Below are positions 1 through 10,974 of a stretch of DNA of 64,000 bases, piece after piece. The position numbers and the translations under genes are program-made. The stretch is from contig JAVIAB010000160.1 in NCBI GenBank assembly GCA_032433765.1, positions 30,548,121 to 30,612,120 of the forward strand, written 5' to 3'. The notes beneath the pieces were generated by a model that saw only the letters and a list, made by a program, of their open reading frames with translations, made no database searches and was not told where the DNA came from. The stretch's first letter is position 1. Each line of letters opens with the position of its first letter. The stretch comes from Megaustenia siamemsis. Lineage: Eukaryota > Mollusca > Gastropoda > Stylommatophora > Ariophantidae.

Positions 1-1243
1 TCTCAAGTGAAAAGTTTCTGGTATGAAAACATCCCAGCTGAAATACTCATTGAAAATCTTGAAACACTCCTTCCCCCTCTGTACAGACTCCTTGTCCAAT
101 GCTGGAGAAGTGGAGATATACCCCACGACATGAAAATTGCCAAAATTGTAACGCTACACAAAAATAAAGGGGACAATGGAGATTGCAACAACTATATGGG
201 CATATCCATCCTTAGTATAACTTGAAAAGGCATTCCCAAAAATTGTTTTAAAGTGCTTACATCAACTGACAAAACGTATCCTTCCTGAGTCCCCAGTGTG
301 GGTTTTGAGCTGGACGGTCACCACGGATATGGTTTTTACTCTCCGCCAGTTGCAAGAAAAATTCAAGGAACAGAGAAGACCACTATTTATAGCCTTTGTT
401 GATCTCACCAAGGCGTTTGACACAGTGAGCAGAGCTGGTCTATACAAGGTGTTGGAAAATGTTGGCTGCCCTCCTACATTACTTAAGCTGATCATGTCGT
501 TTCACAACAATATGTCTGCCATCATCCAGTTCGACGGTGGATCTTCCCAGCCCTTTGAGATGAGCTGTGGAGTATGTAGATGAACTGTGAGATGTGTCCT
601 TGACCCTATCATGTTCGGAACATTTTTCGCTGCCCTTCTACACACAATGCGTTTGAAACCGTCTCTGGAGACATCTACATCCGTACAAGATCTGACGTCT
701 CATTATTTAATCTAGTACGTCTGATGTGAAAATTTAAAACAACTGAGACCCTAGTCAAGTAGCTTCTATTCGCTGATGATGTAGCACTGGTTGCTCACGA
801 TGTGTCCCTCCTGCAGTCAATGACTGACAATCTAGCTAAATCACGTTTATTCTCCCTATCAATAAGTATCCAGAAGACTGTTGTTTTTCAATCAACAAGG
901 TGTAGCTCGCAGCCTCAAATAACACACCCTTTGAATCTGTGAGAAAGTTCACATACCTGGTTTCTATCCTCACAACTACTGTCTCCCTTGCAGAAGAAAT
1001 AAATTGCCCAGTCGAAAAGGCAGTTCACACATTTGGTAAACTTAAAGATAAAGCATGGGCCAACACCAAACTAACACTCATGATTAAGATTCAAATTTAC
1101 AAAAGTTGTGTGCTTGGTACACTTCTATACGGATCAGAAACTTGGACTACATATGCAGGGCATGAGAAAAGGTTAAACAGCTTTGATGTACGTTGCCTTC
1201 GAAAGATTGCGAACATCAAATGGAAGGACAAAGTAACTAACTA
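1..1243 (+). pseudogene. Non-LTR retrotransposon (LINE) reverse transcriptase fragment, part 1
   Basis: Decayed RT domain read in several frames. Pieces are a palm/finger segment at 7-225 (DIPHDMKIAKIVTLHKNKGD), the core motif around FVDLTKAFDTVSRAGL near 397-435, a catalytic FADD (LLFADDVALVAHD) near 765-800, and a C-terminal stretch 939-1240 with LLYGSETWT and CLRKIANIKWKDKV. Stops and frameshifts separate them, so it cannot be translated. The left end is cut by the window edge. The right end is interrupted at 1243 by a TIR transposon, and the same reading resumes at 3071 (NVLQRAKLPS). Clade not assigned with certainty. Confidence 0.85.
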
Positions 1244-3068
1244 TAGCTCGTTTCAAATCACTTGCCCAACTTCAAAACGCTATTGTTCAGTAACCGTTTA
1301 TTAAAAACTGTTGAAATTTTCCAAATGTTATTAGAATGCAAAAGACCCTTTAAATGTATATTTTACAAATATCTTGCCGCTGCAGTTTTCTTAAAGCGGC
1401 GAATTTCTTTGATGTTTGTCAAAATTGTAAATTGTGAACCCCTAAATAATAGAAATTACCGTAGTTGCTGGTCTATGATTAATTTTCACTAGGTAAAGGC
1501 GTGGCCGTAATGGGGAAATAACCTAATAAGAAAAAACACCAGGAGAATTATTGTCTTCTCAGTTCGAGGACGGAAGATAATATCAAGGTATACCTGAATG
1601 TCCAATTTTCATAGTTGTGTGGTCCTGATCAGGACCGTTTGTTGAACTAATTTAAGGTAATATAGGGGCCAACATTGTGGGGGCTATATACTTTCATTCT
1701 GAATCAGACGAGTCTAAAAGATTAATAACTGTTTGGGGTTGAACATTCCACAAACCATCATTTTTCCAATATTCCTCTTCCTGTTTTAAGACGTGGTCTT
1801 CACATTTAGCCCAATAATCTTTGTCTATATTTAATAAAGCGAGATTAGCAAGAGTCTTTACATCGCATATTTTGAATGTTGTATTTTCATCTGCCACTTG
1901 TCCTTTTAATTTTGCCCAGATTAGTTCTATTGGATTTAAATGAGCATGGTAAGGTGGCAGCCTCAAACGTATATGACCGTGCTCTTGGATAATCTTATCT
2001 ATTTGAAAAATCGTTGTCCTTTGTTTTTGCTTTACTAGAGATAGTAATTCAGGTTTTAAGTACAAATTATTAAATTGTATGTGCTCCTTTGTGAGCCATA
2101 TCTTAATAGCATCTTTTGTACTGGATGACGTCGGGACTTTATCTTCAAGTGCAACAATGTTGTGGTACGCTGCATTGTCCATTATTAGGCAAGATGGTCG
2201 ATCTAGTGATGGGAGAACAGAATTTTCAATCCAATGTCTAAATATGTGACCATTCATCTCAGAGTGATAATCCCGATTGTCTATGGATTTTGAAAGAAAA
2301 ATGAGCTCTGCATTCTGTATTAGTCCATGTTGTCGACTACCTGCATGAGCAATTATCAAGCGCTGTCCTTTGCTGCTAGGTATTAATCTCTTAATCTTTC
2401 CATCTTATGACTCCCATTCCCTTTGGTTAGTGTGGTGAGCATTGATCCATGTTTCATCCAAGTACACAATATCATAACCTTGCTTGCGCACCTCTTTTAC
2501 TTCACGTAAGTACTTGCTTCTCATGACTACTATATGTGGCTTCTCACAGATGATGTTTCGTCCATTGGAATACTTTCTGAATGTAAAGCCTGCAGCTCTC
2601 ACATTCCTCCATAATGTAGACTTTGATATTTCAATACTGTTGTTCTTTTTCAGCGAAACTATTAATTTTCTTATTGTAACAGTTTCATTCATACCCAACA
2701 TTTTGCGAATTTCACGTCTACACCTCTGAATGAACGGAAATGGAACACACAATTTCTCAAGTGTCTAATTGTGTCAAAAAAACCACGGCGAAAGCGTGCA
2801 AACACGTCAATTTTACCGTGTATGGATTTTTACTCGCTATTTTTAACTTAAAATACTGTAAACATTAAGTTTTGACTACATCAATGGGTCGTTATAAATT
2901 TATATAAATCAAATAAGCAACAATAATAACCAAATGTTTTTTTTATGAAATTAATTCCCTGTTGGGTTCTAATCATTATAACTTTACATGCAAATTTTGA
3001 ACAACTTACAACAAGCGGTTAAAAAGCTATCGATTTTAAAAGTTGGGCACGAGTTATGAAACAAGCTA
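1244..3068 (-). mobile_element. IS630-Tc1-mariner type TIR transposon, copy 1 (internally deleted)
   Basis: An 1825-bp element bounded by imperfect terminal inverted repeats starting TAGCTCGTTTCAAATCA (left) and TAGCTTGTTTCATAACTC (right end, reverse complement), flanked by TA on both sides (1242-1243 and 3069-3070), the target duplication expected of this superfamily. It is nearly identical to copy 2 at 24599-26711 but about 288 bp shorter, mainly through one internal deletion in the transposase N-terminal region. It sits inside a LINE fragment that continues on both sides. Confidence 0.88.
1694..2752 (-). pseudogene. DDE transposase, broken copy
   Basis: Same transposase as at 25049-26446. 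The C-terminal 221 codons (2359 down to 1694) keep the second catalytic D (IMDNAAYHN) and the E (HLNPIELIW). The upstream 115 codons (2752 down to 2405) keep the first D (YLDETWINAHH). A TAA stop just below 2405 (EWES then stop) corresponds to a TCA codon in copy 2. About 90 N-terminal codons are deleted, joining CVPFPF-type residues directly to EIRKMLGMNE. A longer A run near 2776 adds a frameshift. Not expected to be active. Confidence 0.88.
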
Positions 3069-3070
3069 TA

Positions 3071-3590
3071 ATGTCCTACAACGAGCTAAACTCCCATCAA
3101 TCATTGCAACACTTAGGAGTCATAGACTAAGGCGGCTGGGTCATGTAAGAAGAAAGGAAAACAATCGTATTCCCAAACAAATAGTGTATGGCAAACTTAA
3201 AGACGAAAAGAGACCAAAGGGCAGAACTGTGTTGAGAAATAAGGAAGTTTTGAGGGCATTCCTTGGGTGAATTCTCTATCAGTGAAAGAAACTGGGAAAA
3301 TATGGCGGCAGATCGTAGTACATGGAGAATAAAAATAAATAAAAAATAGCATATCAACTTTCGATGCAAAGCTGCTATCAAATTCAGCATACAAAAAGCG
3401 CAGGGGTAAGGAGATGAGGCAGGGGCACTACGAATACATCTTGTTCGTTCTGCGGATGGATCTGTCTATCCAATATTTGCAGATTCAGCCACGAGAGAAG
3501 TTGTTCAGCAAAGCAGCATTCAGCATAAGACAGTAATACTTTTACCAAACTACTGACTTATCATGATTGCTTGCAACTGTCTGTCGACGA
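3071..3590 (+). pseudogene. LINE reverse transcriptase C-terminal fragment, part 2
   Basis: Continuation of the LINE at 1-1243 past the inserted transposon. Residues include NVLQRAKLPSIIATLRSHRL, then RRLGHVRRKENNRIPKQIVY and a KRPKGR motif typical of LINE C-terminal regions; after 3290 a decayed WRIK / SADGSVYP / VQQSS tail follows in shifting frames. A second, independent copy of the same 3' region lies at 61036-61575. Confidence 0.8.
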
Positions 3591-3638
3591 CACAGGCCAT
3601 ATACAATAACAAGACAAAGTTTTACGGATATTCCCATT

Positions 3639-3881
3639 AAAAAGTAAGTAAAGTACCCCCGTCACGCCAAGTGGCGTATAGGGAAATATGGTGTTAGTGA
3701 CCCTATATTTTACAGACCTTCAGCACATGATTTTTGGGGTAATGTGGTCGGTATTACGCCCGTGCTGCTTTACTTTCCCAGAAAAAAATCCGGTGAACCC
3801 GGAAGTGTCAGTTGGGATCGAACCCTACCCCTTGTCCGTGGTAGTCCAGTTCACTAACCACTGAGCTATCGCGGCTCCCTA
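3639..3881 (-). mobile_element. tRNA-derived SINE family 1, full length
   Basis: Read on the minus strand it starts GGGAGCCGCGATAGCTCAGT, with a Pol III A box (TAGCTCAGTGG) and B box (GGTTCGATCCC), then a tRNA-unrelated body shared with six other copies here, and ends in a TTAC-rich tail. The 13-bp target duplication GGATATTCCCATT is at 3626-3638 and 3882-3894. It has lost the short segment GTACCCATTTAAGGCTGG found in other copies. Confidence 0.88.
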
Positions 3882-4019
3882 GGATATTCCCATTGATTTT
3901 TATAATTATATTCTATTTCATATGATGGGAATAAGTTTACCACTTTAAAGTGAGGTCGTGTCCAGGAAAACGATGACGTAGTTTGTTATCTGCTTCCGAG
4001 ATTTTTTGTAGAAATCTAC

Positions 4020-4328
4020 GAATCTTTGTAAATCTATAGATGGTTAACTCATAGCAATCTATTTAAAATGTATAGATGTTAACTCATAGCAATCTATTTA
4101 GAATCTATAGATAGTTAACTCATAGCAATCTATTTAAAATTTATAGATGGTTAACTCATAGCAATCTATTTAAAATTTATAGATGGTTAACTCATAGCAA
4201 TATATTTAAAATTTATAGATGTTAACTCATAGCAATCTATTTAGAATCTATAGATGGTTAACTCATAGCAATCTATTTAAAATTTATAGATGGTTAACTC
4301 ATAGCAATCTGTTTAAAATTTATAGATG
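4020..4328. repeat. 36-bp minisatellite, about 8 copies
   Basis: Units of 35-36 bp anchored by GTTAACTCATAGCAATCT, starting at 4043, 4078, 4114, 4150, 4186, 4221, 4257 and 4293. Units differ by a few substitutions and by one G in GATG(G)TTAAC. Confidence 0.92.
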
Positions 4329-4591
4329 GCAACAGTTAACTATTATTTGAAAGAGTTGATGCGTTGGTTGGCCATTGATTTATTGACTGGTCGATTATTT
4401 GGGGTTTATTTGGTTTTTTTTTCTTTCTTTGATTATTCCGTTGGTTTTGTTATATATTTGGTTAGTTACTTGGCAGCTTTGATAGTCAGCTGGTTGTGTG
4501 TTTGGACAGTCTGCCTGCTTATTTTGCTGGTTTCAGTTAGTTGCTTATTTGGTCGATTATATTTTTTTAAATAATTAGTTAGAGGATATGG

Positions 4592-5477
4592 TAAGTTGTT
4601 TGGTTGGTTAGTTGATTTTTTTATGATTGGTTGGTTTTTTGGTTGGTTGGTTGGTTGATTGGTTGGTTGGTTGGTTAGTTAGTTGGTTTTTTGATGGTTG
4701 GTTGGTTAGTTAGTTGGATTTTTATGGTTGGTTGGTTGGTTGGTTAGTTGGTTTTTTGATGGTTGGTTAGTTAGTTGGTTTTTTGATGGTTGGTTGGTTA
4801 GTTGGTTTTTTGATGGTTGGTTAGTTAGTTGGTTTTTTGATGGTTGGTTAGTTAGTTGGTTTTTTGATGGTTGGTTGGTTAGTTAGTTGGTTTTTTCATG
4901 GTTGGTTAATTAGTTTTTTGATGGTTGGTTGGTTAGTTGGTTTTTTGATGGTTGGTTAGTTAGTTGGTTTTTTGATGGTTGGTTAGTTAGTTGGCTTTTT
5001 TATGGTTGGTTAGTTAGTTAGTTTTTTGATGGTTGGTTAGTTAGTTGGTTTTTTGATGGTTGGTTAGTTAGTTAGTTTTTTGATGGTTGGTTAGTTAGTT
5101 GGTTTTTTGATGGTTGGTTAGTTAGTTGGTTTTTTGTTGGTTGGTTAGCTAGTTGGTTTTTTTATGGTTGGTTAGTTAGTTGGTTTTTTGATGGTTGGTT
5201 AGTTAGTTGGTTTTTTGATGGTTGGTTAGCTAGTTGGTTTTTTGATGGTTGGTTAGTTAGTTGGTTTTTTGATGGTTGGTTAGTTAGTTGGTTTTTTATG
5301 GTTGGTTGGTTGGTTGGTTGGTTAGTTAGTTGGTTTTTTATGGTTGGTTGGTTGGTTGTTTGGTTGGTTGTTTGGTTGGTTGGTTGTTTGGTTGGTTGGG
5401 TTGGTTGGTTGGTTGGTTGGTTGGTTGGTTGGTTGGTTGGTTGGTTGGTTGGTTGGTTGGTTGGTTGGTTGGTTGGA
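4592..5477. repeat. TGGT-based minisatellite and pure (TTGG)n tract
   Basis: About 890 bp almost lacking C on the plus strand, built from GGTTGGTTAGTTAGTTGG and TTTTTTGATGG blocks in units of about 27-31 bp, ending in an uninterrupted TTGG run at about 5402-5475. Its open frames (poly NQPT on minus, VGWL on plus) are by-products of the repeat and I do not call them genes. Confidence 0.93.
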
Positions 5478-5571
5478 AAGGCAACATCTGAAACAATTAT
5501 AACATGTTCGCACACACAGCGCTTTGTCTCCGTGCTAGCTTAGTACAGGTAACGACAGCCGAATGACGGGA

Positions 5572-5727
5572 TACACTCTTTCTCGTATTCCCTTTCCCAC
5601 ATTCTCTTTCTCGCATTCTCTTTCTCACATTCTCTTTCTCATATTCTCTTTCTCATATTCTCTTTCTCACATTCCCTTTCCCACATTCTCTTTCTCACAT
5701 TCTCTTTCTCGCATTCTCTTTCTCATA
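5572..5727. repeat. 14-bp pyrimidine-rich minisatellite
   Basis: About eleven imperfect copies of a TCTCTTTCTCACAT-like unit, variable at CACAT/GCAT/ATAT. Confidence 0.85.
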
Positions 5728-7029
5728 TGCAATAAAATGTGAAGTAGTTCGTGTGTTCAATCTAAGAACGTAGATGATCCCTTGGCACCGCAATAAAAGC
5801 AAAAGAAAATTGTTTAGTCCTCTCTTTGAAGGATAGGTCACGAACTATGTCTCTTCATTCATCCCTATCTGGGGACTGGTTGGTCTCACGGCAAAATGCC
5901 GGTCTCGCGACAGAGAGGCTGTGGGTTCAAATCCCGACTGTACCAGTTTTTATTTTTATTTGTGATTTCTCTCTGCGGCAACCACCCCTAGTATCAGCAG
6001 CGAAGCCGTGCTTGAAACGTCAATTACGCATAGACGGAAAAAATGTGTGCATCTTCGGATGTAAACGTGGATTTGTGCGCCAAAATAGGTAGAGACAGAA
6101 TGAGTGCAGTGCGAAGGGAGAGAAAGGTGACGTAAAAATAGGATGACGTGGGTGGTTAGGGAATGAGAGGTTGACAGTTGGAGTTAGTTAGGGTCGGAGT
6201 TGAGCAGTGGCTGCTCGGTGATGCAGCCAAGACGAATGCACAGAAACCTGATAGTTGATGTCGCCTGAATGAAGTCCAACATGGACAACTCTCACTGCTT
6301 TTAGTACTGACTTGCCTGAGCAAACAGTACTGCCCAGCAGTTGCCTTCACTGCTGGGATGATTTAACCGTGCCTCAACGACATCTTAACCATAGTCGTGG
6401 CAAGGAGTGCCCTCTGTCGTAATGCAAGTCTGATCAGTGTGGGCCTGTGTGGCCTGGCCTTGACTTCGGAGTATCTTCCACAAACCTCTCTTTGCGGCGT
6501 GCACAAGCGTCTGTGATCGGTTGGACATCTCTATAAAGTAACAGTGTGTGAACATGGACAATTAGAAGATATTCAGAATCAGGTTTTTATATGTAGAACC
6601 ATTTTGGTTGTTAATTCATTATTCAACTTTGTTGAACTTTGCACTTTTAGCTGTTGTATGTGGCCGGATTAGTGGAAGGGACTGTTCCAAGAATTTGGTG
6701 AATTGATCACGTTAGTGAGACTTGTTTTAGAAATTAACTTATGTCGGTTGAAATGTTTGACAATTGATTGACAGTTTCTTCGTTGAAATTATAAATGATT
6801 GTTCAAAGATTAAAGACTCAGTTCATTAGATCATTGGATCGTCATTAAGATAAGTAACGAAAAGAGAAAGCTAAGTCGCGCAAATAAACATTTTCCGACA
6901 CGGAGACGTAGTTATCTGCCTGTGCGGCGAAGGACCCCTGTGCTCACGGCTGCCAGGAAAAACGGATTAACACGCAGAATTCAGATCCTAGAATCTAGAG
7001 ACTTCGCCATGGCTGAAAGCTGGCAAACG
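5728..7029. other. No gene seen; one tRNA-like segment
   Basis: No exon or transposase is recognisable. At about 5870-5950 a segment has a B-box-like GGTTCAAATCCC preceded by A-box-like sequence and followed by a T-rich stretch, suggesting a decayed tRNA-derived SINE; there is no closed acceptor stem, so it is not a tRNA gene. The remainder is unrecognised. Confidence 0.4.
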
Positions 7030-7300
7030 AAAAATCATCCCTGTTCTTTGATATTGTCTCTACTTCTCTCCATTCTATTTCAATGATCTTAAGAAGGCCC
7101 ATAACCTCTCTTGTCTGAGTATTACTGCACTTTCCTGGCTTTCTGTTTCCCTGTAGGTTCCGTGACAGTGTTGCTATGCCGGCATTAGATTTTCAAAGCG
7201 TATGTCTAATCCATCTCCATTTTTCTATTTATAATCTGTTGCCCAATTGGCTCTTGCTTTTTTTCTTTTCCAGCTTTCTTCATTTCTGATCCTGTCGCAC
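7030..7300 (-). pseudogene. Decayed LINE C-terminal fragment
   Basis: On the minus strand, broken frames give RIRNEE, GQQIINRK, a KMEMD/W..IRHT-like block, GKQKARK and IEIEWREVETISKNRDD. This follows the order of the LINE C-terminal region (WIGHTLRK ... NPQGKRKRGRP ... R.R) better seen at 30010-31345. Strongly decayed, so the call is tentative. Confidence 0.45.
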
Positions 7301-7441
7301 CGTCTGATGCAGCTTGACAATTAGGAATCCAAAAAGGTTGATTGTATGTTGCTCCCCGAACACAAATTAAAAACCATAACAGTTAATCATAAGAATGATG
7401 TTGATCAACTTATTGAACTGGTCAAGTTCAGAGGCTGGTGG

Positions 7442-8803
7442 AAACTAACTAGTCTGACCAAGCAGAAAGAGACCTGAATTTATCTAGAAGCTAAGAAAGC
7501 AGACTAACTAGTCTGACCAAGCAGAAAGAGACCTGAATTTATCTAGAAGCTAAGAAAGCAGACTAACTAGTCTGACCAAGCAGAAAGAGACCTGAATTTA
7601 TCTAAAAGCTAAGAAAGCAGACTAACTAGTCTGACCAAGCAGAAAGAGACCTGAATTTATCTAGAAGCTAAGAAAGCAGACTAACTAGTCTAGTCAAGCA
7701 GAAAGAGACCTGAATTTATCTAGAAGCTAAGAAAGCAGACTAACTAGTCTGACCAAGCAGAAAGAGACCTGAATTTATCTAGAAGCTAAGAAAGCAGACT
7801 AACTAGTCTGGTCAAGCAGAAAGAGACCCCAATTAATCTAGAAGCTAAGAAAGCAGACTAACTAGTCTGGTCAACTAGAAAGAGACCTGAAATTATCTAG
7901 AAGCTAAGAAAGCAGACTAGCTAGTCTGGTCAAGCAGAAAGAGACCCCAATTTATCTAGAAGCTAAGAAAGCAGACTAACTCATCTGGTCAACTAGAAAG
8001 AGACCTGAATTTATCTAGAAGCTAAGAAAGCAGACTAACTAGTCTGGTCAAGCAGAAAGAGACCTGAATTTATCTAGAAGCTAAGAAAGCAGACTAACTA
8101 GTCTGGTCAAGCAGAAGGAGACCCGAATTTATCTAGAAGCTAAGAAAGCAGACTAACTGGTCTGGTCAAGCAGAAAGAGCCCTGAATTTATCTAGAAGCT
8201 AAGCAAGCAGACTAACTAGTCTGGTCAAGCAGAAAGAGACCCCAATTTATCTAGAAGCTAAGCAAGCAGACTAACTAGTCTGGTCAAGCCGAAAGAAACC
8301 CGAATTTATCTAGAAGCTAAGAAAGCAGACTAACTAGACTGGTCAAGCCGAAAGAAACCCGAATTTATCTAGAAGCTAAGAAAGCAGACTAACTAGTCTG
8401 GTCAAGCAGAAAGAGACCCGAATTTATCTAGAAGCTAAGAAAGCGGACTAACTAGTCTGGTCAAGCACAAAGAGACCTGAATTATATCTAGACGCTAAGA
8501 AAGCAGACTAACTAGTCTGGTCAAGCAGAAAGAGACCCGAATTTATCTAGACGCTAAGAAAGCGGACTAACTAGTCTGGTCAAGCAGAAAGAGACCTGAA
8601 TTTATCTAGACGCTAAGAAAGCAGACTAACTAGTCTGGTCAAGCAGAAAGAGACCTGAATTTATCTAGACGCTAAGAAAGCAGACTAACTAGTCTGGTCA
8701 AGCAGAAAGAGACCTGAATTTATCTAGAAGCTAAGAAAGCAAACTTACTAGTCTGGCCAAGCAGAAAGAGACCTGAATTTATCTAGAAGCTAAGAAAGCA
8801 GAC
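7442..8803. repeat. 59-bp minisatellite, about 23 copies
   Basis: Tandem 59-bp units containing CTAACTAGTCTGGTCAAGC, AGAAAGAGACC and ATTTATCTAGAAGCTAAG. Adjacent starts at 7502 and 7561 give the period. Each unit carries the dyad CAGACTA-AC-TAGTCTG. Variants (CTGACC/CTGGTC, AGAAGC/AGACGC, CCTGAA/CCCCAA/CCCGAA) cluster along the array. A degenerate outlying unit lies at about 8930-8958. Confidence 0.95.
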
Positions 8804-8805
8804 AA

Positions 8806-8925
8806 AGTATAACTTCTTGGCCGAAACGTCGTTCTACTTTAGCTTTACATCTCACCAACATAAAGCTGTTACCATACCACTTATTCCTTTTCTTTTAAAT
8901 TCCCATCTTTATCATTGAAAGCAAG
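8806..8925 (+). repeat. Dispersed repeat C, short copy
   Basis: Contains GGCCGAAACGTCGTTCTACT followed by a CATAAAGC..TTACCATACCA block, as in the copies at 27428-27745, 32500-33415 and 40280-40545. It lies between the 59-bp array and its outlying degenerate unit. Confidence 0.55.
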
Positions 8926-9199
8926 CTTGTCTGGCCAAAGCAGAACGAGACCAAGAGCATTGGCATCCCTTGTGATGTCTAACCGAAAAGCGAATATCGT
9001 ATCCTATTGTGTAAAAAAAAAAACGTCTTTCTCCAAACTAACGTTCTTTTTCAGGGAAAATGAAAGATAGCCGCAACGTCATTCTAGCTCTGCATTGAGG
9101 ACATTTGACTAGATAATCGCTTTCTCAAAAACAAAACAAAAAAAACACACACACACACAAAGAAAAAACAATTTCGCTTTCACAGTCACATTCTCAAGA

Positions 9200-9350
9200 G
9201 ACGCTTTAAGCACATCTAATCTGAGTCATTTATCCCTGAACACACTTGTAAATGTAATAGACTCTTTAAGCACATCTAATCTGAGTCATTCCTCCCTGGA
9301 CACACTCGTAAATGTAATAGACTCTTAAAGCAAAATATAATCTGAGTCAA
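9200..9350. repeat. 60-bp tandem repeat, about 2.5 copies
   Basis: Units begin near 9200, 9260 and 9320 with GACTCTTTAAGCACATCTAA and contain CTGAGTCATT..TCCCTG.ACACAC. A solitary copy of the same unit is at about 10793-10855, beyond the next array, so the two arrays are interleaved. Confidence 0.85.
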
Positions 9351-9359
9351 TCTGTACTA

Positions 9360-10430
9360 ACCATGGCTCATATCTTTGTGTGTGTATGTGATAGCCATGG
9401 TTCATATCTTGGTGGGTGTCTGTGACAGCCATGGCTCAATTCTCAGTGTATATCCGTGCTAGTCGTAGCTCATATCTTAGTGGGAGTCTGTGATAGCCAT
9501 GGCTGATATCTTGGTGGGTGTATGTGCTGGCCATAGGTCATATCTTGGTGTGTGTCTGGGCTGGCCATGATTTATATCTTGGTGTGTGTCTGTGCTGGTC
9601 ATGCTTCATATCTTGGTGTATATCCGTGCTAGCCATGGTTCATATCTTGGTGTGTGTCTGTGCTGGCCATGGTTCATATCTTGGTGTATATCCGTGCTAG
9701 CCATGGCTCATATCTTGGTGTGTGTTTGTGTTTAGTCATATCTCATATCTTAGTGTGTATCTGTGTTAGTCATATGTCATATCTTTGTGCGTGCATGTCT
9801 GTGTTAGTCATATCTCATATCTTTGTGTGCATGTCTGTGTTAGTCATATCTCACATCTTTGTGTGCATGTCTATGTTAGTCACATTTCATACCTTTGTGT
9901 GTGCATACCTATGTTAGTCATGTCTCATATATTTGTGTGTATGTCCATGCTTGCCACATCTCATATCTTAATGTGTGTCTGTCTATATCAGTCATGTCTC
10001 ATATCTTTGTGTGTTTGTGTTTAGTCATATCTCATATCTTTGTGTGTGCATGTCTGTGTTAGTCATATCTCATATCTTTGTGTGCATGTCTATGTTAATC
10101 ACATCTCATACTTTTGTGTGTGCATGTATATGTTAGTCATGTCTTATATATTTGTGTGTATGTCCATGCTAGTCACATCTCATATCTTTGTGAGTGCATG
10201 TTTATGTTAGTCATGTCTCGTATCTTTGTGTGTGCATCACTGTGTTTAGCCATATCTAATATCTTAGTGTGTGTATCTGTGTTAGTCATATCTCATATTT
10301 TAGAGTGTTAGTCACATCTCATATCTTAATGTGTGTCTGTGTTAATCATATCTTATATCGTTGTGTGCATGTCAGTGTTAGTCACATCTCATATCTATGT
10401 GTGTGCATGTCTATGTTAGTCACCTCTAGT
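9360..10430. repeat. 36-bp minisatellite, about 30 copies
   Basis: Units read TGTGTGTCTGTGTTAGTCAT followed by ATCTCATATCTT. The left part uses GCCATGGTTCATATCTTGG variants, the right part GTCATATCTCATATCTTTG, so the array has two sub-families. Open frames with ISYLCVHVCVSH-like repeats follow from the period being a multiple of three; not called as genes. Confidence 0.93.
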
Positions 10431-10756
10431 GACTCGGGCAGATGGTGCTCGTAAACCTGGGAGGGCCGACCATCTAAGGGCAGAATCCCCCTACAGAAAA
10501 GACAATCTGCTGCCTTGCAGGAAGATTTGGTACAATCAAAGGCTAAGGAAAGCAAACCTGAATAAAATGCTGGCAGAAATCGGATGCACTGGGCCACTGG
10601 CGCAGAGCACAGTGCAACGTTTTAACAGGTATTCAATCAGGGTGGATCTAACAGACTCTAATTACGATGTTCTGTCTGTGGGGTCGATCAATTCACTTAA
10701 ACAGACAGCTGTCTTCATGTGAGAGTCTGGAATCCTACTCTAATTGAGTCTTGATC

Positions 10757-10758
<2 letters not shown>
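10431..10758 (+). other. Dispersed repeat F, single copy; no convincing gene
   Basis: A 97-codon open frame (10429-10722) has no recognisable domain and begins in the preceding array. Its end (TTAAACAGACAGCTGTCTTC, then GAGAGTCTGGAATCC and TTGATCGCAGA) matches the unit and right flank of the 40-bp array at 34105-34600. This is therefore a dispersed repeat, present here as one unexpanded unit. Confidence 0.55.

Positions 10759-10792
<34 letters not shown>
10759..10792. repeat. (GA)n microsatellite
   Basis: About 17 uninterrupted GA dinucleotides directly after repeat F. Confidence 0.97.
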
Positions 10793-10795
<3 letters not shown>

Positions 10796-10974
10796 CTGAG
10801 TCATTCCTCCCTGAACACACTTGAATATGTAATAGACTCTTTAAACACAATGTAATTTGTAGAATTACCTCTTCTTCCTGAACCAATATTCAGTAGATAA
10901 TAATGCCATTAGATCTTCATGTTCATAAACATAGTCCTAGACTGACTGAAATCTCATTAGGAATTGTTATTGTT

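Noticed and set aside
5162..5543. Open frames encoding NQPT or VGWL repeats
   Set aside because: They lie wholly within the TTGG minisatellite and exist in several frames on both strands; no start context, domain or codon signal supports a gene.
5870..5950. Possible tRNA gene
   Set aside because: A B-box-like sequence is present but acceptor and anticodon stems do not pair; more likely a SINE remnant.
6160..7000. Possible solo LTR (TATA-like CTATAAAG near 6531, AATAAA near 6885)
   Set aside because: No TG..CA ends with a target duplication, no second LTR and no gag/pol nearby.
9518..10454. Chain of Cys/His/Tyr-rich repeated peptides
   Set aside because: The 36-bp period keeps frames open; peptides change frame along the array and have no homology I recognise.
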